From IMG/VR virus record IMGVR_UViG_3300028829_005183, positions 1-64,000 of that record: 64,000 nt of DNA; one strand, given 5' to 3'. Of this stretch, positions 24,571 through 32,624 are shown in pieces (positions within the stretch are counted from its first letter, which is position 1; the number at the start of each line of letters is the position of its first letter). The notes beneath the pieces were generated by a model, which saw only the letters and a program-made list of their open reading frames with translations, had not been told where the DNA came from and made no database searches. Origin of the DNA: a virus. Position numbers and translations under genes: made by a program.

Positions 24571-25059
24571 ATGGCACAATTATTAGACCCAACTGAAGTA
24601 ATGTTCACATCATTCGAACCGAAGATGTCGAACCGCTTTATTATGTATGTAGAAGGAATTCCGGCATATTTAATTAAAGCAGCCAACAGACCTGAGATAA
24701 CCAATGGTAAAGTTACCGTTGACCATATCAATGTAAGACGATATGTAAAAGGAAGAAGTGAGTGGAGTGATTTGAGTATTTCATTATACGACCCAGTAGT
24801 TCCATCAGCAGCGCAAGCAGCAATGGAGTGGGTAAGACTACACCACGAATCGGTAACTGGTCGTGATGGATACTCTGATTTCTACAAAAAAGATATCACA
24901 TTCAATAGTTTGGGTCCTGTTGGTGATAAAGTAGAAGAGTGGACACTTAAAGGAGCTTACATTCAGACAGCAAAATTCTCAGATATGGATTACACTGGTG
25001 AAGATTTAGCAACCGTAGATTTAACACTTACATACGATTACGCAATACTACAATACTAA
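24571..25059 (+). CDS. 19: Tail tube protein (gp19-like)
   Basis: A 162-residue tube subunit, matching the length of T4 gp19 (163 aa). Recognisable segments are FEPKMSNRFIMYVEGIPAYL, IKAANRPEI, WSDLSISLYDPVVPSAAQAA, RDGYSDFYKKDITFNSLGPV, DKVEEWTLKGAYIQTAKF and the terminal LATVDLTLTYDYAILQY. ACGGAG precedes ATG. It is a single-gene unit between two terminators. Such isolation fits the need for a very high copy number. Confidence 0.96.
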   Translation: MAQLLDPTEVMFTSFEPKMSNRFIMYVEGIPAYLIKAANRPEITNGKVTVDHINVRRYVKGRSEWSDLSISLYDPVVPSAAQAAMEWVRLHHESVTGRDGYSDFYKKDITFNSLGPVGDKVEEWTLKGAYIQTAKFSDMDYTGEDLATVDLTLTYDYAILQY

Positions 25060-25093
25060 TTCGGATTGTAATAAATACAAATTGGTAATTGAA

Positions 25094-25121
25094 AGTCCTC
25101 AGCATTTTGTTGGGGATTTTT
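25094..25121 (+). terminator. Terminator after the tube gene
   Basis: 10-bp stem AGTCCTCAGC (25094-25103) with GTTGGGGATT (25109-25118), including three G-U pairs, and a T run. Confidence 0.8.
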
Positions 25122-25143
25122 CATTTATAAAGTAATAGTTACA

Positions 25144-25151
25144 TATTTATA
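25144..25151 (+). promoter_or_regulatory. Putative late promoter TATTTATA
   Basis: Exact octamer 49 nt before the chaperone-like gene at 25193. The rest of the 130-nt gap holds the tube terminator and leader. Confidence 0.55.
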
Positions 25152-25192
25152 TATGGTTAACAAATATAGTTTTAAAACAAAAGAGTAATGTT

Positions 25193-26080
25193 ATGAGCGA
25201 AGAAAAGCAATTACAAGATGAGTACACCGCACCAGCATCCAATAAGGATATGGTGGAGATGGCTAAACAACAATACGAGCAACAGAAGGTAGTTGATTAC
25301 AAATTTCCTACCGAAATAGTAGAGTTACCATCCAAAGGATTAATTTATCCAAAAGAAAGTCCGCTATCATCGGGCAAAGTGGAAATGAAATATATGACCG
25401 CAAAAGAAGAGGATATTCTAACAACACAATCATATATCAAAGATGGTTCAGTTTTAGACCGGCTATTCCAATCTCTTATTATTTCAAATGGTGAGGGTGT
25501 TCCAGTTAAATACGTTGATATTACAATGGGTGATAAAAACGCAGTAATGATTGCGGCTAGAATTTTAGGTTATGGAAAGGATTACGAAGTTGAGATTGAT
25601 GACCCAACCTCACCTGGTGATAAGCAAAAAGATGTTATTGATTTAACTCAATTTGAAGCAGTTGAGTATGATGGTTCTAATCAAACAAAGTTACATAGTA
25701 ACGAATTTGAGTTTGAATTACCACAATCTAAAAGAAAAGTAACATTTCAGGCATTAACAGAAAGTAAAGAACGTAAAATTAAGCATCAATTGGAAGATTC
25801 TAAAAAAGCGGCAAGACGTATGAAGGATACTACCGATAGACAACTTACAACGAGATTAAAGAATACAATTACATCAATCGATGGTGAAACTGACCAGAAG
25901 ATGATAAACGAATTTGTGGATAACGAACTATTTGCGGTGGATTCAAGAGCCCTCAGAGCGCATATAAACACAGTTGTTCCAGATATTGACTTAACATATG
26001 AATTTGTATCTGAGGAAACTGGGGAAAGGAGAGAAATGCTACTGCCGATGGATTTAGGGTTTTTTTGGCCTCAATCCTAA
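25193..26080 (+). CDS. 26: gp26-like protein / tail assembly chaperone, frame 0
   Basis: A 295-residue protein of the T4 base-plate gp26 type: EIVELPSKGLIYPKESPLSS, GKVEMKYMTAKEEDILTTQS, then a central region with VTFQALTESKERKIKHQLED. T4 gp26 is a minor hub protein. Here the gene lies between tube and tape measure, where other tailed phages encode the G/GT tail-assembly chaperones. Near its end, GGG TTT TTT TGG (26057-26068) precedes the stop at 26078. A +1 slip there would add about 70 residues from the next frame. I infer a G/GT-like pair; the baseplate name is by family resemblance only. Confidence 0.8.
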   Translation: MSEEKQLQDEYTAPASNKDMVEMAKQQYEQQKVVDYKFPTEIVELPSKGLIYPKESPLSSGKVEMKYMTAKEEDILTTQSYIKDGSVLDRLFQSLIISNGEGVPVKYVDITMGDKNAVMIAARILGYGKDYEVEIDDPTSPGDKQKDVIDLTQFEAVEYDGSNQTKLHSNEFEFELPQSKRKVTFQALTESKERKIKHQLEDSKKAARRMKDTTDRQLTTRLKNTITSIDGETDQKMINEFVDNELFAVDSRALRAHINTVVPDIDLTYEFVSEETGERREMLLPMDLGFFWPQS

Positions 26081-26273
26081 TTATAGAAAGCAGTTACATT
26101 CTCACATCTTTGATTTAATCTATCATGGAAATGGTGGATTTACTTGGAATGATGTTTACAATATGCCTGTTTGGGCTAGAACATTTTACATCAGTAAAAT
26201 TGTAGAGTTCAAAGAAGCTGAAAAGAAGGCATATGATAAGGAAATGAAAAAAGCAAAAGGTAAACGAAGATAA
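26058..26273 (+). CDS. gp51-like C-terminal extension reached by +1 frameshift
   Basis: An open frame that starts right after TAG 26055-26057 and ends at TAA 26271-26273, with no start codon near its beginning. It translates to FGLNPNYRKQLHSHIFDLIY, then HGNGGFTWNDVYNMPVWART, then FYISKIVEFKEAEKKAYDKE, then a Lys/Arg tail. This is clearly protein-like (aromatic-rich, no internal stops). The only overlap with the upstream frame is GGG TTT TTT, so the shift must occur on the T7 run (26060-26066). tRNA-Phe can re-pair TTT to TTT, shifting +1. The fused product would have about 360 residues. It may match the small T4 hub-assembly factor gp51. A -2 shift would reach the same frame. Confidence 0.7.
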   Translation, partial: GFFGLNPNYRKQLHSHIFDLIYHGNGGFTWNDVYNMPVWARTFYISKIVEFKEAEKKAYDKEMKKAKGKRR

Positions 26274-26278
26274 TAGAG

Positions 26279-26307
26279 ATACCCAACAATTTTGTTGGGT
26301 ATTTCTA
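26279..26307 (+). terminator. Terminator after the chaperone pair
   Basis: Perfect 11-bp palindrome ATACCCAACAA (26279-26289) with TTGTTGGGTAT (26292-26302), very short loop, short T-rich tail. Confidence 0.8.
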
Positions 26308-26315
26308 TATTTATA
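26308..26315 (+). promoter_or_regulatory. Putative late promoter TATTTATA
   Basis: Exact octamer 35 nt before the gene at 26343, directly after the terminator. It probably drives the long tape-measure/baseplate operon (26.3-35.2 kb). Confidence 0.55.
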
Positions 26316-26342
26316 CTATATACAACCAATGGAGTACCCAAT

Positions 26343-26573
26343 ATGGCGACAATAAAAGAATCACAATTAAGGAAGATATTCAAAGAGTATGGAATATCCG
26401 ATGGTGTGTTTGATATCTTTAACAAAAAAAGAAAGAAGTTAAAGAAGCAACTGAAACAAACCAGAGATGATATAGAAGATACTATACAATCTGCACCAAA
26501 AGACCAACAAGCGAAACTAAAAGATTTGGCAAATGCGTTTGATAAAGCGTATGATGCTGGTGTATTCAAATAA
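26343..26573 (+). CDS. Small helical protein before the tape measure
   Basis: A 76-residue basic protein. It begins MATIKESQLRKIFKEYGISD, then has a Lys-rich coiled-coil stretch (KKRKKLKKQLKQTRDDIEDT) and ends DKAYDAGVFK. The ATG at 26343 has TGGAG upstream and lies after the promoter; a longer reading starting inside the terminator is rejected. It is next to the tape-measure gene and could be a tail-assembly helper. No family recognised. Confidence 0.65.
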   Translation: MATIKESQLRKIFKEYGISDGVFDIFNKKRKKLKKQLKQTRDDIEDTIQSAPKDQQAKLKDLANAFDKAYDAGVFK

Positions 26574-26583
26574 GACTCAATAA

Positions 26584-29250
26584 ATGGCGGATGATAAGAA
26601 TAAAAGTTTAAAAGAGAGAAAAGCTCTTCTACAAGCTGAGTATGATTTCACTCAGAAACTTATCGCTGCCGCTAACACTACAAGAGCACTATCTAATAAA
26701 GCTAATGAAAGTAAGACTGAGTTACTGACTCAACTTGCACAAGAGCAAGATTTAAAAACTAAAATATCTAATATAGATGATGCAATTGAGACTATGCTCA
26801 AAGAGCAGGTTGAGAGAGGTGATGAGGTCAACCAACACTACATCAGCCAGTTAGAATCAATGAAAAAGATTTTACAAGATAAAGATAAAGAAAAAGAAAT
26901 AGAAGAACAGCTGAATGGATTTCGTCAGGACGCAAACGATAATCTATACACCAGTTTGGGTACGATGGGTGATATGCTTAAAGCAGGTACAGCTCTTGGT
27001 GCTGCTATGGCATTGTTTAAAGGATTAACCGAACAAGTCGGAGCGGCATTTCAAAATACAATCGGATTCGCATCAGAGTTAAACCAAACGTTGGGTTTGA
27101 ATGGCGCGGAGGCGATGAGAATGGGATTCGAAAACTTATCACCATCGATTATTTTCTCCAGGTTTAGTGTAGAGGAGTTGAATGCCGCAACTAAGAGTTT
27201 CGCAGAAACTATGGGTACAACTGCTGGGTTAACGAACAACATTCGTAACTCAATGGCAGAGATGACCAAATTTGGTGTTGGTGGGGATGATGCAGCTAAG
27301 TTAGCACAATCATTTGATAGCGCTACTGGTGATTCTAAACAACTAACCACCGAAATCAAAAATATGGCTAAAGATGCCGGTGTATTAGCGAGTACCACAT
27401 TCAAAGATTTAGCATCTCAGCAGAGGTTGATAGTGGGTATGACTGAAAAGGAAATAAAATTACTTGCTAAGAAAACAATCGAAATAAATAAGCAAGGATT
27501 GGCACTTGGTGATATGAAAGATATCTCTGATAGTATGATGGATATCGAAAGTTCTATGAAAGCTCAATCAAAGGCCAGAGTGATGTTGCAGGGTAAACTT
27601 ACTCAGGAGCAAATAAATGGTATGACCGCTATGAATGCGGCAGCTCTTGAGTTCCAAAGAACTGGCGATGAAAGCGCACTTTTAGATTCATTGAAGCAAA
27701 CTAATATGACCGCTGAGCAATTTAAGGAATTGGGTCCGAGAGGACAAGAAGTATACGCTACATCCATTGGTATGAGTGCGGATAAGTTAGCAGAGATGAT
27801 TCAAAAGCAAGAACAAGCTCAGAAGATTGAAGAATCGGGTGTGTTCGGTAAAGCAGCAGCTGGTGCATTGGAGATGTGGGAAAGAATACCTGGTGGTTTG
27901 AAAGAAGCAACTACTGGTTTGATTGCATATATTGCACAAATGGCTATTCTAAATACTATGCAAGGTAGGGGTACTGGTTTGGGTAACCTAAATCCATTTA
28001 AGAAAAAAGGTGGAGGTGGTGGTGTACCAGGAATGGATGCTACTCAAGATGCTGGTGGACAAGCAGGACAAGCAGCACAAGGTAGTGGAGGTGGATTAAA
28101 ATCACTTGCAGAAGGTTTAAGAGAAATGGGTGATGGTAAAGTATTCGCAGGTATTGGTGCAGTTGCATTAGCAGGACCTGCGTTCATATTAGCACTCCCA
28201 TCAATTCCATTCTTATTATTTATGGGTAAGGTTAAACTAAAAGCATTAGAAGAAAACTTTAGTGGATTGGGTAAAGGTTTAGCTGAAATGCCACAGGGAG
28301 CACTGGGTGCGTTAACAATGATGTTAGTTGGACCTGCACTCGCGATGGGAACGTTAGCCATCCCATTCCTATTGTTCATGTCCATACCGGGTATCGGACC
28401 ACTAATGCAGGCGAACTTTACCGCATTAGCAGCGGGACTGGCAGCATTTGGTAATCCGGGTACGGCGGTGTTCGTATTGATTGGTATTGGTTTGATGGCA
28501 GCATTGGGTGTAGCTATGATTCCATTCGCATTCTCACTATCTCTACTCACCCCATTATTAGAAGCATTTGGTAATGTTGTGGTAGGTGTGATGGGAGCGA
28601 TACCACCAATCATTCAGGCGATAGCAGATGGGTTCGTAACGATGTTCGGGGCAATAACACCAGAAACTGTGCTTGGATTGATGATGTTGGGACCAGCACT
28701 AACATTAGCATCATTTGGTATGATAGCATTTTCAACAGCACTATTGGCTGGTGGTATAATGTCATTCTTTGGTGGTGGTTTGGTAGATGATATTGTGAGA
28801 TTGGGTACTGTTGGGCCTGGTGTTAAAGCAGCAGGAGATGGATTGGCATCGGTAGCTGAAAACATAGGAGTAATTACAAGCTCTATGAGTGGGTTGGGTG
28901 ATTTGGTAACACCACTCTACGCACTATCTGGTGGATTATACTCAATAAGTGGTGGGTTGATAGCAATCGCTGGTGCGGGGTTATTGGCATTACCAACATT
29001 CGCAGCACTGCAAGGATTGGCAGCTATAGCTCCTGTACTAACTGGACTGGGTGAGTTCTTTGGTATGGGTGGTGATTCTGCTGAAGTAGAGAGTAGTGAT
29101 AGTTCAGATAAAGAGTTGTTAGAAGAGATAAAAGGGTTGCGTAGCGATATTAAAGCACAGCCGATTGTACTCAACATTGATGGTAAGGCAGTTCAAAAAA
29201 TTACAAGAGTACAAAGTAGACAGGGTGTATCAACAAGAGGATTTAGCTAA
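26584..29250 (+). CDS. 29: Tape measure protein
   Basis: An 888-residue protein that sets tail length and leaves the tube during ejection. The N-terminal 120 residues are coiled coil (LKERKALLQAEYDFTQKLIA, then LKTKISNIDDAIETMLKEQV). Residues about 140-480 are helical with Ala/Gly-rich stretches. A Gly-rich linker (KKKGGGGGVPGMDATQDAGG) lies near 475-495. Residues about 520-830 have several long hydrophobic Ala/Gly/Leu/Phe segments, typical of tape measures. The C-terminus is charged and ends QSRQGVSTRGFS. It is larger than T4 gp29 (590 aa), predicting a longer tail. No lysozyme domain is visible. It is coupled to the next gene by TAATG. Confidence 0.85.
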   Translation: MADDKNKSLKERKALLQAEYDFTQKLIAAANTTRALSNKANESKTELLTQLAQEQDLKTKISNIDDAIETMLKEQVERGDEVNQHYISQLESMKKILQDKDKEKEIEEQLNGFRQDANDNLYTSLGTMGDMLKAGTALGAAMALFKGLTEQVGAAFQNTIGFASELNQTLGLNGAEAMRMGFENLSPSIIFSRFSVEELNAATKSFAETMGTTAGLTNNIRNSMAEMTKFGVGGDDAAKLAQSFDSATGDSKQLTTEIKNMAKDAGVLASTTFKDLASQQRLIVGMTEKEIKLLAKKTIEINKQGLALGDMKDISDSMMDIESSMKAQSKARVMLQGKLTQEQINGMTAMNAAALEFQRTGDESALLDSLKQTNMTAEQFKELGPRGQEVYATSIGMSADKLAEMIQKQEQAQKIEESGVFGKAAAGALEMWERIPGGLKEATTGLIAYIAQMAILNTMQGRGTGLGNLNPFKKKGGGGGVPGMDATQDAGGQAGQAAQGSGGGLKSLAEGLREMGDGKVFAGIGAVALAGPAFILALPSIPFLLFMGKVKLKALEENFSGLGKGLAEMPQGALGALTMMLVGPALAMGTLAIPFLLFMSIPGIGPLMQANFTALAAGLAAFGNPGTAVFVLIGIGLMAALGVAMIPFAFSLSLLTPLLEAFGNVVVGVMGAIPPIIQAIADGFVTMFGAITPETVLGLMMLGPALTLASFGMIAFSTALLAGGIMSFFGGGLVDDIVRLGTVGPGVKAAGDGLASVAENIGVITSSMSGLGDLVTPLYALSGGLYSISGGLIAIAGAGLLALPTFAALQGLAAIAPVLTGLGEFFGMGGDSAEVESSDSSDKELLEEIKGLRSDIKAQPIVLNIDGKAVQKITRVQSRQGVSTRGFS

Positions 29251-32200
29251 TGGCACTAAAAGATATGAAATCGGATTTATCCAAGTTTAGAATGCCAAAG
29301 AAAGAACCTTTGGAATCTAAGAAGAGAGAGGATATAAAATCAAAGCAGAATCAAACACCATTGAGTTCATTGGTAGATTCAGCGCCAAAAATCCCACGTT
29401 CTCAAACAACAACAAATAAAGAGGGTGTAAACCCAAACAAAATTCAGCAGGGTGATAAGTTCAAAGGTGAAACATCAGCAACACCCATAGATAACTCAGA
29501 GAAGTTCAAAGGTGAAACTACACCCACTCGAATGAGTTTAGAACAAAGATATTTAGGTCAGACTACACCAGAGAAGATGGATAATTCACCAAACTACTTA
29601 GGTGAAACAAATCCACAGCAGATGGATAACTCAGAAAAGTTTTTAGGGGAAACTACACCAAATAAGTTGGATAGTTCCGAAAGATTCTTAGGCGAAACCA
29701 ACCCCACTCCAATGGATAACTCAGAGGGGTTCTTAGGAGAAACTACCCCTAAGCCAATGAGTTTGGAAGAAAGATATTTGGGTGAAACAACACCAAACCC
29801 TTCTAACTTAGAATCAAAATTCTTAGGAGAGACTACACCAAACCCATCTGATTTGGAATCAAAATTTTTAGGTGAAACAGACCAATCAAAGTTTGATAAC
29901 TCATCTAACTACTTAGGTGAAACGGACCAATCAAAGTTTGATAACTCATCTAACTACTTAGGTGAAACAACACCAACTGAGATGAACAATGAATCTCAGT
30001 ATTTGGGCGAGACAACCCCAAACTCAGCAGTACCTATATCTCAGTATTTGGGTGAGACAACACCAACACCATCTGATTTACAATCTAGATTCTTAGGTGA
30101 AACAACACCTACCACTATGAATCTTTCACCTAACTTTTTGGGTGAAACAACACCATCCCCATTTAAGGTTCGTTCGAACAAAGATGAGCAGGCAACTGAA
30201 CCTAAGTTTGTAAACTTTATTGTGGATTCTGATGGTAAAGGATTCTCACCATATCAGAAACCAATGAACAACTCAACGTTTATTGGTGTAGACCCATCAC
30301 AAACACAATTTGATGGAATCACACCACTAACGGGTCAGTTCACTCTGAAGAAGTATGGAGTAACGCTACAAAGTGATAATGGTATCAAAGATAACTACTC
30401 AGATAAGGTACTAAAAAGTACATACAATAAGTTTAGCTTAAAGGAGGATTCTTATAACTCATCTATCTTTAAGCAACCATTTATCCTAAGTGGTATACAA
30501 AGGAAGAAGGGAGAACCACAGACACTTGGGATTGGTTCGTTCTCATTCATCAGAGGTGGTGCTGTTACATCAACCGCTAGAGCGGCAATTGATTTAGTTA
30601 GGATTGGAAAGTTCCTATTGACACCACGTGGTGTAACTTGGGGATTGAAACAGGCCGCATTACAAGCTACAAACCCAAATGTTGAAGGTGCTAGTTTAAC
30701 TAAGATTTGGACACCTGCTGGTTTACTATCAGCAGTTGGGGGAAACCACTTAGGATTACACCCACGTAGACATGGTAATTCACTAACACCACTTCCAGAG
30801 GCAGTTGGGCCTGAAAAGTATGAATCAATACTAAAAACAAAAGGATTAACTCAAATTGGTGATTTGGCATTGGGTGCTCCTGTAACTGGAAACCGACTGA
30901 TTCAACTGTATAATGAATCATTTGTGATTGCTGGACCTACCAACTCATCAAATAGCTTTATTGGAGCACCATTTGTTACTTTGGGTGGACCTGGTGGTAT
31001 AAATTCAGTATATGGTATTATTCCTGGTGGGAAGTTTGCAAAACGTGGTGATAACACTCGGAGCAAACCATTCACTGGGTATACTGCACAAACGCAATAC
31101 AATCCAATAGATAACGACCCATCGACCGCGCCAACAGCAGGTCCGCTGGCATCGTTACCATTTGATAGAGATAATAGTTCAATTGGTAAACTTATAAAAG
31201 AACCAAAAGAATTCAAACCACTCAGAGCACCAGCTTCAGACCCAAATGATGAGGGTAACTCAAAAGTAGGTGAGGTACATAATGAAGATAATACTTATGA
31301 TAACGCTGTTAACGAAGGTTCAACAAAAGGTAACAGCTTAGAGAGTATATACAATGATTATGTAGAAAAAGAAGGTAAACAACCACTTAACTCAGAAGAA
31401 ACTCACACTGGTAATGATTCACCATTCAATAAAAAAATAGTAACTGAAGGTGAGTTGCACGGGAATGAAAGTTTCAATAAATCTGAGTTGATTAAAAGCT
31501 ATGAGACTGTACCATATGGTAAGCTTCCAAAAAGAATTGCAGGTGATACTGAAATAAACGATTTTAGAAATCTACTCAATGATGGTACTAATAAAAAAAT
31601 AGCTGAGTTGGATGATTACAAAGATTACAATCAGGACAAAAGAGTTAATTTTTCTAGTCCAGGTAAGATAGGCCCTAATGAAGATAGAGCAACTTGGTAC
31701 AACACAAACAAAGCATTTGGTGGAAATACTGATAGATGGGATAAAATACAAGCATCTGAAATAGGTTCTGATGAAATAAATGATTTGGTACATTTGTGGT
31801 TTACTGAAGCTGATGGTGGAAGTAGAATACAATTCAGAGGTGCTGTTAGTGGTATTACAGAAACATTCTCACCATCTTGGGATTCTTTTAAATATAATGG
31901 TAGAGCAGACCAAGCATATAAGTACAGCACATTTGAACGTAGTTTATCATTTAATCTTCAGGTATACGCTACATCTAGAGTTGAGATGAAGCCAATATGG
32001 CAAAAGTTAGAAAGATTATCTACAATGACTATGCCTCAATATGGAACAAACGGATATCAAGGTACATTAGTTAGATTCAGATTGGGTAATTTATATGGTA
32101 CAAAGGCATCAGGAAAGTTGGCATTCATTGAATCTCTATCGTACACAATCTCTGATGAAACACCTTGGGAAATCTCAATGTTAGGTTCAAACGAGTACAT

Positions 32201-32300
32201 TGGTGAATTACCTATGGGTATTGATGTTGCGATTGGGTTGAAGATATTGGGTGATAACTTACCTGAGTATGCTAGTAAGGTGTACGATACTAATTTTTAA
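29250..32300 (+). CDS. Baseplate/tube-initiator-like protein with 16 LGETTP repeats
   Basis: A 1016-residue protein. Residues 70-309 are 16 tandem 15-residue units of the type YLGETTPxxMDNSxx. The C-terminal 220 residues (INDLVHLWFTEADGGSRIQF, then FSPSWDSFKYNGRADQAYKY, then FNLQVYATSRVEMKPIWQKL and TISDETPWEISMLGSNEYIG) form a tube-like domain of the kind seen in T4 gp48/gp54 cap proteins. The gene follows the tape measure just as 48 follows 29 in T4. Residues 310-760 are unknown. The repeat arm is not known from T4. It could be an extended flexible arm within the baseplate or along the tape measure. The start is TAATG-coupled. Confidence 0.7.
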   Translation: MALKDMKSDLSKFRMPKKEPLESKKREDIKSKQNQTPLSSLVDSAPKIPRSQTTTNKEGVNPNKIQQGDKFKGETSATPIDNSEKFKGETTPTRMSLEQRYLGQTTPEKMDNSPNYLGETNPQQMDNSEKFLGETTPNKLDSSERFLGETNPTPMDNSEGFLGETTPKPMSLEERYLGETTPNPSNLESKFLGETTPNPSDLESKFLGETDQSKFDNSSNYLGETDQSKFDNSSNYLGETTPTEMNNESQYLGETTPNSAVPISQYLGETTPTPSDLQSRFLGETTPTTMNLSPNFLGETTPSPFKVRSNKDEQATEPKFVNFIVDSDGKGFSPYQKPMNNSTFIGVDPSQTQFDGITPLTGQFTLKKYGVTLQSDNGIKDNYSDKVLKSTYNKFSLKEDSYNSSIFKQPFILSGIQRKKGEPQTLGIGSFSFIRGGAVTSTARAAIDLVRIGKFLLTPRGVTWGLKQAALQATNPNVEGASLTKIWTPAGLLSAVGGNHLGLHPRRHGNSLTPLPEAVGPEKYESILKTKGLTQIGDLALGAPVTGNRLIQLYNESFVIAGPTNSSNSFIGAPFVTLGGPGGINSVYGIIPGGKFAKRGDNTRSKPFTGYTAQTQYNPIDNDPSTAPTAGPLASLPFDRDNSSIGKLIKEPKEFKPLRAPASDPNDEGNSKVGEVHNEDNTYDNAVNEGSTKGNSLESIYNDYVEKEGKQPLNSEETHTGNDSPFNKKIVTEGELHGNESFNKSELIKSYETVPYGKLPKRIAGDTEINDFRNLLNDGTNKKIAELDDYKDYNQDKRVNFSSPGKIGPNEDRATWYNTNKAFGGNTDRWDKIQASEIGSDEINDLVHLWFTEADGGSRIQFRGAVSGITETFSPSWDSFKYNGRADQAYKYSTFERSLSFNLQVYATSRVEMKPIWQKLERLSTMTMPQYGTNGYQGTLVRFRLGNLYGTKASGKLAFIESLSYTISDETPWEISMLGSNEYIGELPMGIDVAIGLKILGDNLPEYASKVYDTNF
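29457..30176 (+). repeat. 16 tandem 45-nt units (LGETTP repeat)
   Basis: The units begin with aromatic or Lys residues and keep exact 15-codon spacing over 720 nt. The GET core is invariant except for one GQT. The spacer alternates between MDNS-type and SDLES-type versions, which suggests growth by unequal duplication. Confidence 0.9.
29880..29968 (+). repeat. Near-identical recent 45-nt duplication
   Basis: Two adjacent units encoding DQSKFDNSSNYLGET agree over 44 bases at 29880 and 29925. Other units differ at many positions, so this is the youngest copy event in the array. Confidence 0.9.
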
Positions 32301-32311
32301 ATCATTAAATT

Positions 32312-32611
32312 ATGCCGAATAGATACGATAAAATAGAAATCCTAAAGACCGATAACGGGAAACGATACAGAAAAACTGTAAAATATCCAGAGATGTTACG
32401 CACTTCTAGAGATACTTACATCATATCAAGACAGGGTGATAGGTTAGATAATCTTGCCTACAAATACTACAATGATTCTAGATTGTGGTGGATATTAGCG
32501 AGAGCTAACAACTTGGGTAAGGGTGATTTGGAAGTTCCTATTGGGATTCAACTTAGGATTCCAGCGGAATACATAAAGATATATGATGAATACATAGAGT
32601 TGAACAAATAA
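32312..32611 (+). CDS. 53: Baseplate wedge protein with LysM-type fold (gp53-like)
   Basis: A 99-residue protein. Residues 32-90 form a LysM-like module: DTYIISRQGDRLDNLAYKYY, NDSRLWWILARANN, then VPIGIQLRIP. In T4, gp53 connects neighbouring wedges around the hub and contains such a domain; small LysM proteins also link tube and baseplate in other myophages. ATG at 32312 has no strong Shine-Dalgarno. It lies between the tube-initiator-like and hub-like genes. Confidence 0.75.
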   Translation: MPNRYDKIEILKTDNGKRYRKTVKYPEMLRTSRDTYIISRQGDRLDNLAYKYYNDSRLWWILARANNLGKGDLEVPIGIQLRIPAEYIKIYDEYIELNK

Positions 32612-32624
32612 GGTTAAATAAGTT

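Noticed and set aside
28044-28613. 189-codon antisense open frame inside the tape-measure gene
   Set aside because: An artefact of Gly/Ala-rich codons on the sense strand. The product is Pro/Asn/Ala-rich low complexity with no start signal.
29457-30176. Regularly spaced repeats considered as a CRISPR array
   Set aside because: The period is 45 nt throughout with no unique spacers of constant length between identical repeats. The array is in frame and encodes 15-residue protein repeats.
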